A stretch of 64,000 nt of DNA, from contig JADNRZ010000009.1 of assembly GCA_015501605.1 (NCBI GenBank), positions 1,798,001 through 1,862,000 on the forward strand, read 5' to 3'. The notes under the pieces were generated by a model. That model was not told where the DNA came from, searched no databases, and was given only the letters and a program-made list of their open reading frames with translations. The translations under genes were made by a program, and so were the position numbers. The stretch is from Panaeolus papilionaceus. Taxonomy: Eukaryota > Basidiomycota > Agaricomycetes > Agaricales. Below are positions 49,446 to 62,129 of this stretch, piece after piece (the stretch's first letter is position 1; each line of letters starts with the position of its first letter).

Positions 49446-51445
49446 AGTTCTAGGATTGGGAAGGAACGTTGTTATTCCGCTCTACAGGGTATGGTATATA
49501 TATCGGAGCGACGGTGACAAGATTAGAGATGGGAATCTAGGATTCACTCGCAATTTGAGTTCTCTTGTGTGGTAAATTGATGGACGGTGATTGCGCCGAC
49601 TTACTGTATTTTGGTACACTCTAGAGATACAATGCGAAATAGGAAGGGACAGCGACTGGGCGCATAAATACCGAGGATGATGATGGTAAGAAGGAAACCC
49701 TTGTCAATTTGTTTTTAGGGAGATCCGTGCTGGCGACACAAGAAAAAGTACAGCCATGGACCCTGATGTCGCTGGCGCCAAGGCCGAAACAAACACACCC
49801 CAAAATGGAAATCCTAGACCAGGCCCCCTTCTCTTGCCGCGGTATTATTAGCGCTTCCTAATCTTATCAAATGGATACTGGAGCTAAGAATCTCCTCAAA
49901 TACATCATATTGTGTGGTAATAATACCTTCCAGTCCTTCCACTCATCCATCTCCAATTGTTGGTGCACCAAGTCTTCCTCATGATATCACCACCACTGCC
50001 ATGACGTTGGTCCGGTGTTATCGTTGTCCGTTGTCCGTCACTGCCCATCTTATCACGATTTTCGAAAGGATGAAACGTTGTTTTGGCACTATCACAAGTA
50101 GAAATCAACTCTTGGTCAATTCAAAGGCAGCCAAGCGTAACACCAATGGATTTTCCACAACTGGGGTTCAAATTCTGATACTCATAAATAAGAACGAGGT
50201 CGTGTGCTCTTTAAACCGTACCAGTAAGCTTCAATACAGAAGTTGTCATTTGCTGACAGGTAGCTCTCACATTTACAGGTCGTAAGACCACAAGCTCTCT
50301 ACGCCATTGGTGGCTTTCATTAGCCTCGGTGATGTAGGAGTTTCTGTTTCGTAGCAATCCCCATCACCTATCGCTATCCTATCCAAAGATACCTTGCGAT
50401 TCACCTCTGATACAGTTCGGACAGTCTAAGTTTGAATCCATTTTCTAATTTCCACTCAACTCGCGTCGGTGCCCCAGATATCGCTTAATATTCGGGCGCT
50501 CGTTAAGCATGAAGTGGCACTACACAACAACGAGGCTCTGTTCGGAGACGAAAATAGGATGACAGTCGAAATACTTTTAACTTGCGATTATCATTTCCGA
50601 TTGGATTACAGGATTTATCTGCCACTCTAGCCCATCGTCGGGATTCCACTTCTCGCAGCGACAATTCTCAGACGAAGGCGGCTATTCCTTCGAACTTTTC
50701 TTGGCGGCTCTCACTCTCAAGTGAGAAACGTTCCATAACACTTGATGCTGACCATCCTACTTACCATCACTCGAACTTCTCAGGGTCCGCCATGACCCAC
50801 ACATTCTGGACCTTCTCACTCTTGCTGATTCGGATGATAATCATCCTCCACGGTCCGATGTTTATTATCACAGCGGTAGCTAACGGCACTCTGCTGCCGA
50901 AGAAGTCCGAATCCATCCCCGCTCAACATTCTGTGTGCCATGTCATGAGAATGCGAACCACGCATTCTGCTGACTTCACCGCCGATTCGATAGAATCAAA
51001 CATTATTGGCGTATGGTAAAATGGGAGGTTTCTGTATTCTTAGCAGGACCTGCCGATGTTTTCTCGGTCAAATGACCTGCAGCGGTCAGAATATGGTCGG
51101 TCCACCAACACAGGTGACGAGTTTGCACTATAAATATCTGCAACGAGGCTTGTTTCTCCATGTTGTTTATAGTGTTGGCCCATCTTAAGGGGATCCACGG
51201 GGATTTGAGCGCAGTCAGCCTATTACCCGCTTGATCCTCAGCCATTCACCAGAAGCGATATAGTCGAATAATGCAAAAATGCGGGTGGCGGTCCCATATC
51301 GAAGTGGAGTCCCAATGCAATTCGGAACTTCTCAACTTCGCAGTATGATAGTAATCGATAAGTAGCATATATCTTTGTTCAACGATACGTTGGAAGACGT
51401 TGTGTTCCTTTGATAACACTCCTCGTCCATTGCACGCCCCTCACG
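49446..51445. other. Intergenic region upstream of the sugar transporter
   Basis: Two kb between divergent genes. Open frames at 49914-50285 and 50582-51019 have no family signal. The size would allow extensive upstream control of the transporter, but no specific site can be supported. Confidence 0.45.
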
Positions 51446-54409
51446 ATGGAAAAAGAGCATGCAGAGAAAGGATCGAACTCGTCCGTCGAGAATAGGTCTC
51501 ACGATGACAAGTTTCCAGATCACGGAGCCCCAATGCACATCATGACGCCGCTGGAGAGGCAACTCGCATTGAAAAATGCACTGAAAGTCGACCCAGGGGT
51601 GGGGAGATGGAGTTGGGCAGCTTTTCAGGTATCGTCCCTAGTTTTCCACTTTTCTCATCCAGTTGGCATCGCCGCCACCGCGCCGAATCCTTTGATTTGG
51701 GCACTACATTCTCTTTTCGAGCACGCCCCTTTGGTTCGATGCATTTCGACGGATGCTTATGATTGTTACTCCCCTTGACTGTAGATGTATCTTATCACTT
51801 TGGTTATCTGCTGTTGCTCGGGAGACAGCGGATTCGACGGCACGGTGTGTATTAGTTCATAGTAGGATGATCTGCAACTCTGTACCGGTAGCTGATTGCT
51901 CAATCGCACCCCAATTGTGTCTATATGTGCTATTGACATCTGTCATATTCGACAGGTCATGGGTGGAATCAACGCTATGGTGCAATACCAGAAGTATTTT
52001 GGTATGGAGACCACTGGGAGTAAAACTAGGCAGGTTCGATTCTATTGTACCAAGCTAATGGCTAATTCTCTACCGACGCCGGTTTCTCAGTATTGTCTTT
52101 GGAATCTTTACGCTGTAAGTTATGAATGGTTAGTGACGGTTCATTGATGCTAAAGCGCCCGTTTAATAATCAGTGGTTCATTAACGTGAGTCTCCCGGGA
52201 ACCGCTTTAATTCCACGTTAATATTATACTTATACTATTAAATTTTGCCCTTAGTGGAACAATTCCTGCATGTAAGATACGGGACCGCTTTTGTTATGCC
52301 AGACGAAATTAATGAACCATGACAGCTTATTTTCCTGACCGCTTTGGACGACGTTTTTCCATGTTTTTCGGTAACGCAGTGTTAATGTGAGAGCGGGTCC
52401 GACACCTCGCCCTCTTTTCATATATTTAATGAAAATAATCTGCTAGTGTTGGAGCGGTAATAACGGCCAACGCGCAGAACAAGGGGATGTTCTTAGCTGG
52501 CAGATATCTCACGGGTGAGTATGTTCATGTCCTTTCCTTTCACTTGTCCTTTCGAGGGAATTTCCCAAAGTTGAACATACACTGACGACAAGCTTTACCG
52601 CGCGCTTGGCGAATGTGTCCTCGTGATGTCATCGATCCCACTTAGGACTTGGCTCAACGTGTGCCGGGACATCCGCTAAATCATACCTGGCGGAAATGGC
52701 GCCTGCGCCCTCCCGTGGTGCTTATTTGGGGTTCTTGAATTCTTTGTGCGTCTTTCAGATAATCCCTCAGCAGATTATGCCAATGGTGTTTATTTTTGGA
52801 TTTTAAAATTTTAGCTATTACGTGGGCCAGATGAGCGCTACTGGGATGATGGTAGCAACTGGAAAATTTGCCAGCGAGATGTCTTGGCGTCTACCTTTGT
52901 ACATCCAGGTATTATCCGTTCCAAGAGATCGCAAGGGACGGTTAATGACTCTGTCCTTCAGGTAGTTCCGGCGGCTGTCAATGTTTTGTTTGTCTTCCTA
53001 TGCCCAGAGTCGTGAGTTTCCGATGAGCGAAGAATATTCCGGGGTAAACGGGGGTTAATATGACTCATAGGCCTAGATGGCTGTACAGCGTCGGAAAGGG
53101 CGACCAGGCCAAGAGAATCCTCGCAAAATACCACAGCAGCACGAACGACCCAGACTCTCCTCTAATCCAGTTGGAAATGAAGGAGATCGAAGAGAAAATT
53201 CAAATCGATGGTGCAGATAGTACGTGTATCAAAGCTGGATATACGATTGTGTATGACTCATACCCTCGAAACAGAAACTTGGTGGGACTTCAGACCTTTG
53301 TTCAGAACCCGAGCGGATAGGTATCGGGCGTATATGACTATCCTCATCGGTACGAAATCGGACATACAAACAGGGGCTTGTGCTGAGTTCAACCAGGCGT
53401 CTTCGGTCAGCTTAGTGGAAACGGGTTGATTACCTACTTCCTTCCAGTCCTCCTCACGAATGCAGGGATTACATCGCAGGACAAAATTCTCACCCTAAAC
53501 TTTGTGAACAGTGTAACGTCTTAGTACGTTGCCATTGCACACTTTATATATATCAAAAATGGCTAATTTCTCCTTTTATTAGCATCGGAGGTACGTATTC
53601 ATCAACTGCCAGCCAAACATTGAGGATTAACGCCGACTTCGAATTTGATGCGCGCTAAGCTTTGTCGGTATGTGATCGTGTTAGACGCCGGAGTCATTTA
53701 ATAAAATATTTACAACAATCTCAAATGATAGGGGTCCGCAATTGTGGATAGGTTTGGCAGGAGAAGGATCTTGCTCGTCTCCACGATTGCTATTTCAGTC
53801 ATTCTGGTCATTATCAACGGACTGCTCAGTAGCTTCGGCAACGCTCAACGAGCAAATGCTGGTATAACATTCATCTACCTCTTCATGGTCGTGTTCTCGT
53901 TCGGTTGGACTCCCATGTACGCGCACTCTCGTAACATATCTGCTTCTCTCAAGTGTTGACCCGTTTTACAGGCAAGCGTTATATCCAGCGGAGGTGCTTA
54001 GTTATCAAGCACGAGCTAAGGGTCTCGCCTTTTTGGGTGTTATCACTCAACTCGCGTCACTGATTAACACTTTTGGGTAAGTAAGATGGTCGCAGGATAA
54101 ATTTTTTGAAATGTGCTGAAAGGAGTTTATAGACTTCCGGTTGCGCTCAAAAAGATCGGTTGGAAAGGTAAGCGAAAGAAATTGAAAACGCTTTGAGGGA
54201 ACTTGAAGCTGATACTTATCTGCATAGTGTACCTCGTGTTCCTTATCTGGGACGTATTCGAAGTGATCGTCATCTACTTCTTTGTTGTTGAGACCAAAGG
54301 ATTGACCCTCGAGGAGATCAATGAGGTCTTTGAGAGCCCTAACCCTCGAGCCTACAGCGAGAAGCTTGTGGCCGAAGCTCGTGCAGCTCGAAGGGAGAAT
54401 AATGCTTAA
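51446..54409 (+). CDS. MFS sugar transporter (lactose/hexose permease type), 538 aa, 20 exons
   Basis: Exons: 51446-51628, 51785-51844, 51956-52029, 52091-52114, 52174-52185, 52255-52271, 52326-52386, 52447-52514, 52646-52745, 52815-52908, 52962-53011, 53071-53219, 53275-53349, 53397-53523, 53583-53590, 53660-53667, 53732-53916, 53972-54076, 54133-54167, 54228-54409; total 1617 nt, no stop. Family motifs are intact: [94 protein letters not shown] and [13 protein letters not shown]. It is a 12-helix plasma-membrane proton-sugar symporter or facilitator; the substrate cannot be told. Four exons are 17 nt or shorter, two consecutive ones of 8 nt. The intron at 52030-52090 needs a GC donor. Confidence 0.92.
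52030..52090 (+). other. GC-AG intron in the sugar transporter
   Basis: AAAACTAG|GCAGGT...TTTCTCAG|TATTGTC gives the family sequence KTSIVFGI in frame. The nearby GT donor (CAG|GTTCGA) shifts the frame. The donor hexamer equals the one proposed in the F-box gene at 295. Confidence 0.75.
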
Positions 54410-54976
54410 ATAACGAACGAGGAAATGTTTTTTTACCGTATACAATTGAATGTACTTTTATGTCGCTATGCTTTCCATTCTTGTTCTGTGGGCTTTTAAC
54501 AACCGGAATAAGCGAAGTGATGGTCTCACGACGACCTTATCTTTGTAGGTGTGCCTAGTGATCGTATTTATGGGCTGTACGGTGGGTTGTGTCCAATAAT
54601 AAAATAAGTTTTCTACGCCACCAGACAAGAGTGAGCACTAGAATGTTTTTCTTTTTAAGATATGATATGAAGGGAGACGATTCGTGAATTTCAGAGGGGA
54701 GTCCTGAAATGGAAGGAGGAGCATAACAAGAGCAAGCAAATATTAGTTTGTGATGCAATTGAATTGGGCTTGCTGTGCTTTGCAATAACGCTCACCACCA
54801 CCACCACACGACCAAAACGACCTCCAACTTCACCTCCAACTTCATTTTATTACATCCTTTTTAAAAAAACTTACGCCAGAGTGAACTTCTAGATAACATT
54901 TTTCATTATAACTCGACAATCATCTTGAATTTGATACCAATAAACTAAGTTTCTATAACCCTTTCTTTTACTCAAG
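54410..54976. other. Intergenic region and 5' leader of the PP2C gene
   Basis: 567 bp between tandem genes. It includes a CACCACCACCAC run near 54792-54803 and a C/A-rich then T-rich stretch toward the PP2C start, as expected of a promoter and leader. No other feature is seen. Confidence 0.4.
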
Positions 54977-57073
54977 ATGGTCAGTTTTATATCCCCTCAT
55001 TGCTTTACATGTCGCCAATCTATACTTTTATTTCAGGGCCAAACACTTTCATCACCGTGTTAGTCAACTCTTAATTCTCGTTTTTATCTTTCGAAACTCA
55101 AGATCTCTATTGCAGCGACTAAGAAAATTTCCGAATGTGGAGCAAATACCCGTTTTATGTATAGCGTATCGGAGATGCAAGGATGGAGGATCAGTAAGTC
55201 CTTGTTGTTGAAAAGCATAATGCACAACGCAGTATGCACCGCCGACGATTGGCGCTAATCATCTCGATCCAGCCATGGAAGACGCTCATGCAGCCGTATT
55301 GGAGCTTGATGGACCGGGCGATAAAACCAACACATTCTTTGCAGTCTATGATGGTCATGGTGGTGAGTTTTTCTTCATGATTAGCTTGACTCCTTTGATC
55401 AATCTATCGGAATTCCTCAGGATCAAATGTGGCTCGGTTTGCGGGACAGAATGTGCATAAGCGGTTGATTACAGAGGAGGAATATAAGAATGGGGACTTC
55501 GGCACAGCACTCAAAAAGGCCTTCTTGGGGACGGATGAGGATCTTCTTGCCAGTACGTTAACTTTCTGTGCATCAATGCACCAACACACTTACACTTTCG
55601 CTTTATAGACCCTGCCCAGTCAAGAGACCCATCCGGATGCACGGCTGTTGCTGCACTTATTACACACGATAATAAGATCTATGTCGTGCGTTGCATTCTA
55701 TTCATACGCCCCTGTTAGAACATTCTTTGACGTCTCGATAGGCCAACGCTGGTGACTCACGATCTGTAATTGGCATCAAGGGTGAAGTTAAACCCCTCAG
55801 TTTCGACCACAAGCCGACTAGCGACAGTAAGCTCCATTCTTACTGCAACCTTTGTCCTTTTTCTGACCAGCGTTCAATAAAAGCCGAAAGAGCTCGAATT
55901 TCTGGAGCAGGAGGTTATATCGAGTTCGGAAGAGTCAACGGTCCGTGATGCTGCTACCTTCTGGCTGAAAGGAAGACTGACTTGATGGATCAGGAAACCT
56001 TGCCCTTTCACGAGCACTCGGCGACTTTGAGTTCAAGAAAAATTATTCACTCTCCCCTGAAGCCCAAATTATCACTGCTAATCCCGACATTACCTGCCAC
56101 GAAATTACTGAGGAGGATGAGTTTATGGTGATCGCTTGCGATGGTCAGTATTCCGAATAGAACTCATTCTAAAAATACTCACCCTTTGTTTAGGAATCTG
56201 GGATTGTCTTAGCTCGCAGCAAGTTGTTGACTTTGTGCGCTACCAGGTGGCAGAGGGCAAGGAGCTAACTGAAATCGGCGAAATGATGTGTGATCACTGT
56301 CTCGCTCCAGACACAACTTCGGGAGCTGGAATTGGTTGCGACAACATGACGGTTCTGATTGTTGCTATCACACATGGACGAACGAAGGAGGAATGGTATT
56401 CGTGGGTCCGGGAGCGTGTCCAGAACGGTTATGGTTATGCTACCCCTAGCGCCATTCCCCAGCTCTACGCCCAAAGCAGGCTTCTTTCTTTCCGAGCGCG
56501 CAGAGAAGCACAGGAAGCCCGTGAGCGCCAGCACGCCGAACCCAGTACCAATGGTCCATTTGACAGCGACGACTTTTTGCGTCGTTATGGCTTGACAGTG
56601 ACGACGTTCGCAAATGGTGGAGGTATCTCCTTCAGACCAGGGGCTGACATTGTCAGTGACAGCGGTCAGATGATGTTTGCCAACGAGGATAGCGAGGAAG
56701 AGGAAAGCGAAGAGGAGCCTGCCGGTACTCGTTCCTTCTTCAGCCAGACATTGGGTTTGGAAAGACCAGAGTCCCCTGACCCAACAAAGAACTTGAAGGC
56801 CCAGTTGGATGAGTATGAGCGCGATATTCAGGCTGATGGGCTTGACGCACCATCTGACGACGATGCCCCAATGCAAGACGTAGAATCGACTGATAAAGGT
56901 TGGTGAAATTTGAACAAACACGTCTTGGTCAATATTTTGACGATTATACAGACGATTCTCCCGTCAAGTCACCTACAAAACTCCCCAATGGCGACGCAAC
57001 GGCCTCGCCAGAATCTGTGGATCCACAGCAGGCGGCACCCATAGGCGAGGTGTCAGAGCCACTAAAGGCGTGA
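54977..57073 (+). CDS. PP2C-type protein phosphatase (PTC2/PTC3-like), 506 aa
   Basis: Exons: 54977-54979, 55037-55058, 55116-55193, 55273-55362, 55421-55552, 55609-55685, 55742-55826, 55884-55940, 55994-56143, 56194-56898, 56952-57073 (1521 nt). The protein is a Mg/Mn-dependent Ser/Thr phosphatase. It starts MGQTLSSP, so it may be N-myristoylated like other PP2Cs of this group. Motifs in order: MQGWRI then MEDAH (acidic metal ligands), [52 protein letters not shown] and IGCDNMT. About 200 residues after the catalytic core are acidic and Ser-rich ([11 protein letters not shown]), typical of the fungal PTC2/3 branch, which dephosphorylates stress-kinase and checkpoint-kinase targets. The start codon alone forms the coding part of exon 1. 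Confidence 0.93.
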
Positions 57074-57591
57074 TGTTCGTCTCATTTTCATCTGCAACTC
57101 TGAACGCAAATTACATCCATGTCATCAAGTTGTATTAGCCGATTGTAGTTGTAATTTCTGGACATTGTAATAACTCGGGCTCTCCCTTGCTTTCTCATAG
57201 TTCTGTCTCGCTCGTCTCATTCAACGGCTTCTTTTCATTGCGTTGATAATTGTTGTTTCCTTACCGTTTCTTCTTCTACGTGTTAATCTGGGTTGGCTTG
57301 TTCGCTTATCTATTGGTACTTTTACCATTTTCCTATAGTCCCAGTTGTTATCCGTCATATGATTACTCATTTCCATCTCTCCTCGTCCTCACACTGCACT
57401 GGTAGCAAATTGTTGTAGACCTTCCCCGAGTCCCCCAAACCACATACCATAACGGTGTCATTGGATTTAAACTCCTGCATATGTCATTTCTGCGATTGAC
57501 ACAATAAATTTCATCATTGGGATTGACTGAACGAAAATCATATTGATATGACAGCATTGTGGATTTACACGTCCGTTGAACAAAAATATCC
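57074..57591. other. Convergent 3' flanks
   Basis: 518 bp between the stops of the PP2C and NUDCD1-like genes, T/C-rich on the + strand in the left half. It should contain both 3' UTRs and polyadenylation sites. No gene is seen. Confidence 0.5.
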
Positions 57592-59671
57592 TCAAAGACA
57601 CTTGATCAATACCAAGTCCCTTTCTGTCAAGCATACAATTATAGGTTCGCCTGAGAGTCCTCTTACGCATCCCGCTCCAAGCAGTGCTCCCCCGCTCCCA
57701 TCTACAATGCCCAAAATACTTTGTTTTTCGTGTTGTTCCTTCGCCCTTGGGTTCTTAGCTTGTCGATAAATATACAAATTGCATCCTCTATCAAGGGTGC
57801 TCCCACCCTCCATAGCAAGAACGCCATACCCTTGGATATGGTATGTGAACCTGGTGTCCTGTTTGGACGCCAGCACAAAGGAGAGTGCGGAATATGTGTT
57901 GGTATGCTTCCATTCGGGATCGTTGAACGGAGCAGAATCCGAGCTTGTTTCAAGCTTGAACAAGGTTCCATCTAAATCCTGCTTAAGAACCAAGGACACA
58001 TCCTCGGGTTTGGAGAGAGACCCTGGTAGTGGTGTCGACAGAATCTTGATGAGTGGTTCCTCCCATTGCCCTGTTTTGCTGGCTTTGGCCGCAGACGTCC
58101 AAGTGGGCACTCCTCCATCTGCACTGATCCAACTGACCCATGCGGCTCTCCCAATCGCGTCATCCACCTCGTCGTCTATCTCACCTTCTGCAAGACTAGG
58201 CATCCCCTGTCCCAGACCCAATCCACTCGCGTCTTCGCCTGTCTTGAGAGCTGCCGTGTATTTTTCAAGAGATTCGCGGATTAGGTAGAGTTCGGAAGGG
58301 TCTAGTGTTTCTGGCACCTCTGGGTCGTCGGCTGTAGGCTGGTCGGCAAATATTTGAGGCCAACGTGTGTCTTCGTGTCGTTTCTCCATGTGAAGCGTCA
58401 GAAGTCCGTACGCGTGCCCGCCTTCGCGGTCCCAGGTCCAAAAACAAGATGAAGTGTTGACATTGGCCCATATGGCCTTAGCAGAGTAATGAGGCAGCTT
58501 GATAGAGCCCGCTGGGCCCGGTTCAGAAGTATCATTTAAGCTGGCAAGTGGGTACGAGTCGATGTGAAGAGTAAGAGTCTGTGTGGTAAATAAGACTTTG
58601 ATCTTGTTCTTGGGCGTCGTCGAAGGTAGAGGGAAAGCGACTGTTACTGAATCCGATGTTTGCGTCCACGAATACGGAGGTGGTCTTGGGATTTCTGGTT
58701 CTGTATTTGCGGGAGGAGCTACATCAAGATTTTCGTCGGCTCTCGGGATAGGTACAATTTCATCTGATGTTGGCTCGTAGGCCTTGTTGATCTGGGCGTC
58801 TGGCACTGGGTAACTGCTGCCTGCGACGACGAGGTAGGCCTGAAGAGAATCGACGAATGATGCGTACATAGGAACATCAGTCCCTCTTCGATGCCAGACG
58901 ACGTCGAGATTACGCGGAGCACTGCCTGATTTCAATGAGAAGAGGTCGATCTTGCAAGCCCATAGATCGAATTCGACAGTACGACTGGAGGCAGACGTAG
59001 AGGTTGATATTTTCTTCACACCTTCGGGATATTGCTTCGAAGAGAGCAACGCAATGATTGTGGTCGGAGATGGTCTATGGATATGATGCAACCTAAACGG
59101 TGCATCGACCGATCCGCCGGTGCGCAGGCTGAATATGCCAACAGGTTCTGCCATTTCCTGGCCATCGTCGTCTTTGATTGGGAGAATATACAGGAGACCA
59201 TTGCCGTCTGCGACCATGACGGTACTCGAACTGAGGAACGCAGAAGACGGATATTCTTTTTGAATATCTACCTCTGAGGATGTGTCCATTGGCTGGGCCA
59301 TTTGGTAGAGCACCCTAAATGTTGGAGTGGTGCGTGTATCCTACTTTGTGAACCATTCCGTCGTCAGATACACGGAACGTGGACAAGATGTACCAACTCA
59401 CCCCAGTAACAGGGATGTCCATAAGGCAGACATTATAGTTCTCGTCTACGTATAAAGCCCTTTGTGAATCTGGATCAACAGTTAGATGATTGTGTGTAAT
59501 GCGACTCCTCATTTCCTGGAAAGACAAGGGAGTCTTCGAGGATGATGTTGACTGTGTCGGCTTGTTGGAGAGCTGAAATCGTAAAACAGCCTGCTCCTGG
59601 GGAATGGGTTGCAGTTTATACCCATCGAATTTTGGATTAAGCAGAGATCTGTCGACATGGAAAGAATCCAT
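57592..59671 (-). CDS. NudC-domain protein (NUDCD1-like), 649 aa
   Basis: Two exons: 59671-59402 and 59271-57592 (270 + 1680 nt). The N-terminus (FDGYKLQPIP, LTVDPDSQRALYVDENYNV) and the following beta-rich region resemble NUDCD1. The CS domain lies at about residues 290-385: PYSWTQTSDSVTVAFPLP, IKVLFTTQTLTLHI and SCFWTWDREGG ending EKRHEDTRWPQIF. CS domains bind Hsp90-type chaperone systems, and NUDCD1 is a probable co-chaperone for WD-repeat and helical-repeat proteins. The junction was chosen because GTGAGT at 59401 joined to the acceptor before GTAGATATTC at 59271 keeps frame; the nearer acceptor at 59316 does not. It converges with PP2C and diverges from the F-box gene at 59885. Confidence 0.83.
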
Positions 59672-59884
59672 TGTAATAGTTCGAGTTCAAGAGTGGTTGG
59701 TGTCAGTGCTAATCATATGGATCATGTGATAAGCATTGATAAGATTGTTAAAAACCCAAAAAAGGTAAACCAAGCGATCAATCAAATCAAAAAACACTGC
59801 CCTCTATTTTGAACAAGACTCTTTCCAACCATTCCTCTTCCCTGATCTTTTGCTTTCTCCTCTCATCTCGGTCATCGTTGTAAA
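59672..59884. promoter_or_regulatory. Bidirectional promoter, NUDCD1-like / F-box gene
   Basis: 213 bp between divergent start codons. The right half is T/C-rich, a frequent feature of basidiomycete core promoters. No classic TATA box is recognised. Confidence 0.55.
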
Positions 59885-61998
59885 ATGCCGCCCAAACTTC
59901 GCGTCGTTGCTCACAATGACCGCCTTGAATCGCGCATCAAGGCCGAACTTTCGACATCTTTGGCAGCAGTCATCCGCCAACGACCCCAGCTGACCGTCAA
60001 GGGAGCTATGTGGAATCTGGCCGCGGAGATGCTCTCAAACAACCCTTTTGAACCACCCAAGGATGGCAAGTCACCAATTAACATGCTTCCTTCGGAGATC
60101 TTGGCCAATATCTTCCAATGTGGTGTCGATGAGGAACACGACGAGTTTTATGGACCATCAACCAAAGACGATTTCGAGGATGATGAAGATTATTCAGATA
60201 TATCAACAGATGACGATTCCGACATAGAGATGGCAATGGGCGCCCCAAAACCATCAGGTTCAAGCTCAAAAAAAGATGATAGCGATGAAGAAATTGAACT
60301 TGAGCTGCCATTCCAGGTTCTGGTCTCCCATGTCTGCAAAAGGTGGAGAGAGGTCGCATTGGGTACCCACAACCTCTGGACCCACCTTGTTTTCGAGAAA
60401 AGACATCCCCATGGACTGGAAAAAGCCAAGCACTATATCGAACGCGCTGGTACCCTTCCTCTTATGGTCACGATCGACTGTACAATTATTCCGGACGAGA
60501 TGGACGAGGAAGACCACCCAGATCACCCTCTCTACGAGCAAAATAAAATCACAAAAGAGCAGGAACACGACAAACTCAACCAGAAACTCGCTGAAAATAA
60601 CTTGGAGATCGACAAAGTTAACTTCTACTCCCAGAAAGAACTTGGCCAGATTTTAGACCTCATTGAGCCCGAAGTTCATCGATGGAAGAACTTGGATTTC
60701 AGTGCTAGCACTTATAGCTACATTCAAACTCTGCTTTCGAGAATCTCCAAGCTCCCCGCAGCGCCCGTGCTCGAGTCCATGCAATTATCTCATATCGAAG
60801 ACTGTGATGACTTCGAGTACTTCAATGGCGACGACAAGACCCTGTACCTTCCTTTCCAGGGTAATGCACCTGTCCTCCAGTACGCCGTCTTCTGGGGTGT
60901 TCACATCAATTGGGAAGTTGCCTCGAAATCACTCCTCACCAACCTCAAGGGGCTGGAGCTTTGCTTCCATGCCAAGGACGTCAGACCCTCCTACAAAGCA
61001 TTTACAGCTATTATCGCTGGGTCTCCGGAACTCGAGGAGCTTACGCTATCTCTTTCCGGGCCCGTCCTTTCTGACGAGGCCGTCTTTGACTCGAAGAATG
61101 AATGGGGCACCACACCACTTCACATTCCTTCTCTCAAGGAACTTGGACTTCAATTCCACGATATCCGTTACGCCTGCGCGCTTGTCCAACACCTCGATGT
61201 TCCCAATGTCACCAGGCTTCTCCTCAACTACGACCAAGAAGATTTCACCGAATTCGTGCAGACTCTCATCAGGCCCGTCAACGGCCGTAAAATAAATCTC
61301 TTGCGCAACTTGGAGAAACTGAAGATCTCTGCCCTGGCCTGCGATGTCAAGTCTGTGGAGCAGATGCTCTCGCAGTTGGAAAATCTCAAGGAGTTTATGA
61401 TTAAAGCTATAGGCCCCGAAGAGGAGGTGTTCTTGAAGAAGCTCAAAGACCCTCGGGCTCTGCCAAAGGGAATGAAGTTGGATGCACAATGTAAGCCATC
61501 AGATATCGTCTTATGAATGGGATTGTTGCTCAATTTGTTTCGATGACAGCCGACCGCGTGTACCCCAAGGCATACCTTCCAAACCTCCAATCGCTGACCA
61601 CATGTCACGTCGACAGTTCGATGATAAAATCTATTGTCAAGGCTCGTAGAAAGGCTGGAGTCCCTCTCAAGCGCGTGGCCATGAGCAGCGAGGATCCGCT
61701 CTATGACAAGGACGAGCAGTGGCTTGTGACCCATTTGGAGGACTTCGAGGTGTTCGTGCCGTCAGATTCAGAGGACGACGATGAAGATGACCAGATTATC
61801 GACCTTCCAACGGAAGAAGAGAATGGTGAAGGAGGTGATGACGATGACGATGATGCATGGGAGGATGAGGATTCCACCGAAGAGGACGATACTGACGATG
61901 ACGACGACGATGCACCTGGTGGAATGCCGTTATTCAGTCCTTTGGCTCGGCATATCGGAAGGCGCGGACGAAGTCATATTAGAATGACTCTTGATTAG
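59885..61998 (+). CDS. F-box protein with leucine-rich body and acidic tail, 684 aa
   Basis: Exons 59885-61490 and 61550-61998 (2055 nt; GT-AG). An F-box starts at INMLPSEILANIF (about residue 65). It is split by an acidic insert (DDFEDDEDYSDISTDDDSD) of about 60 residues before its second half, FQVLVSHVCKRWREVALGTHNLWTHL, a pattern common in agaricomycete F-box proteins. The following 350 residues have leucine-spaced repeats (LKELGLQFHDI, LRNLEKLKISAL, LENLKEFMI), likely an LRR substrate-binding arc. The C-terminus has long Asp/Glu runs (EGGDDDDDDAWEDEDS) and ends in a basic RRGRSHIRM. It is presumably an SCF ubiquitin-ligase receptor, with unknown ligand. Its 3' end is only 131 bp from the convergent gene at 62130. 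Confidence 0.85.
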
Positions 61999-62129
61999 CG
62001 TTTGTCTCGACTTTTTTTATCACTCTACTATGGCTCTTGTATTTATTTTGCAATTGTATACGAAAGTACTTGATATCGGTATTTAACATCTATTGACCTG
62101 GTCTGTTCATTAAGAAAGGTGTATCTACT

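Noticed and set aside
50582..51019. 145-codon frame upstream of the sugar transporter
   Set aside because: No family signal; more likely promoter or leader sequence.
53397..53440. Apparent stop in the sugar transporter near 53427
   Set aside because: It disappears once the acceptor at 53396 is used; the correct frame reads [16 protein letters not shown].
53900..53975. Possible GC donor or frame break in the transporter near 53921
   Set aside because: A normal GT donor at 53917 (CCCAT|GTACGC) joins to give [12 protein letters not shown], so no anomaly is needed.
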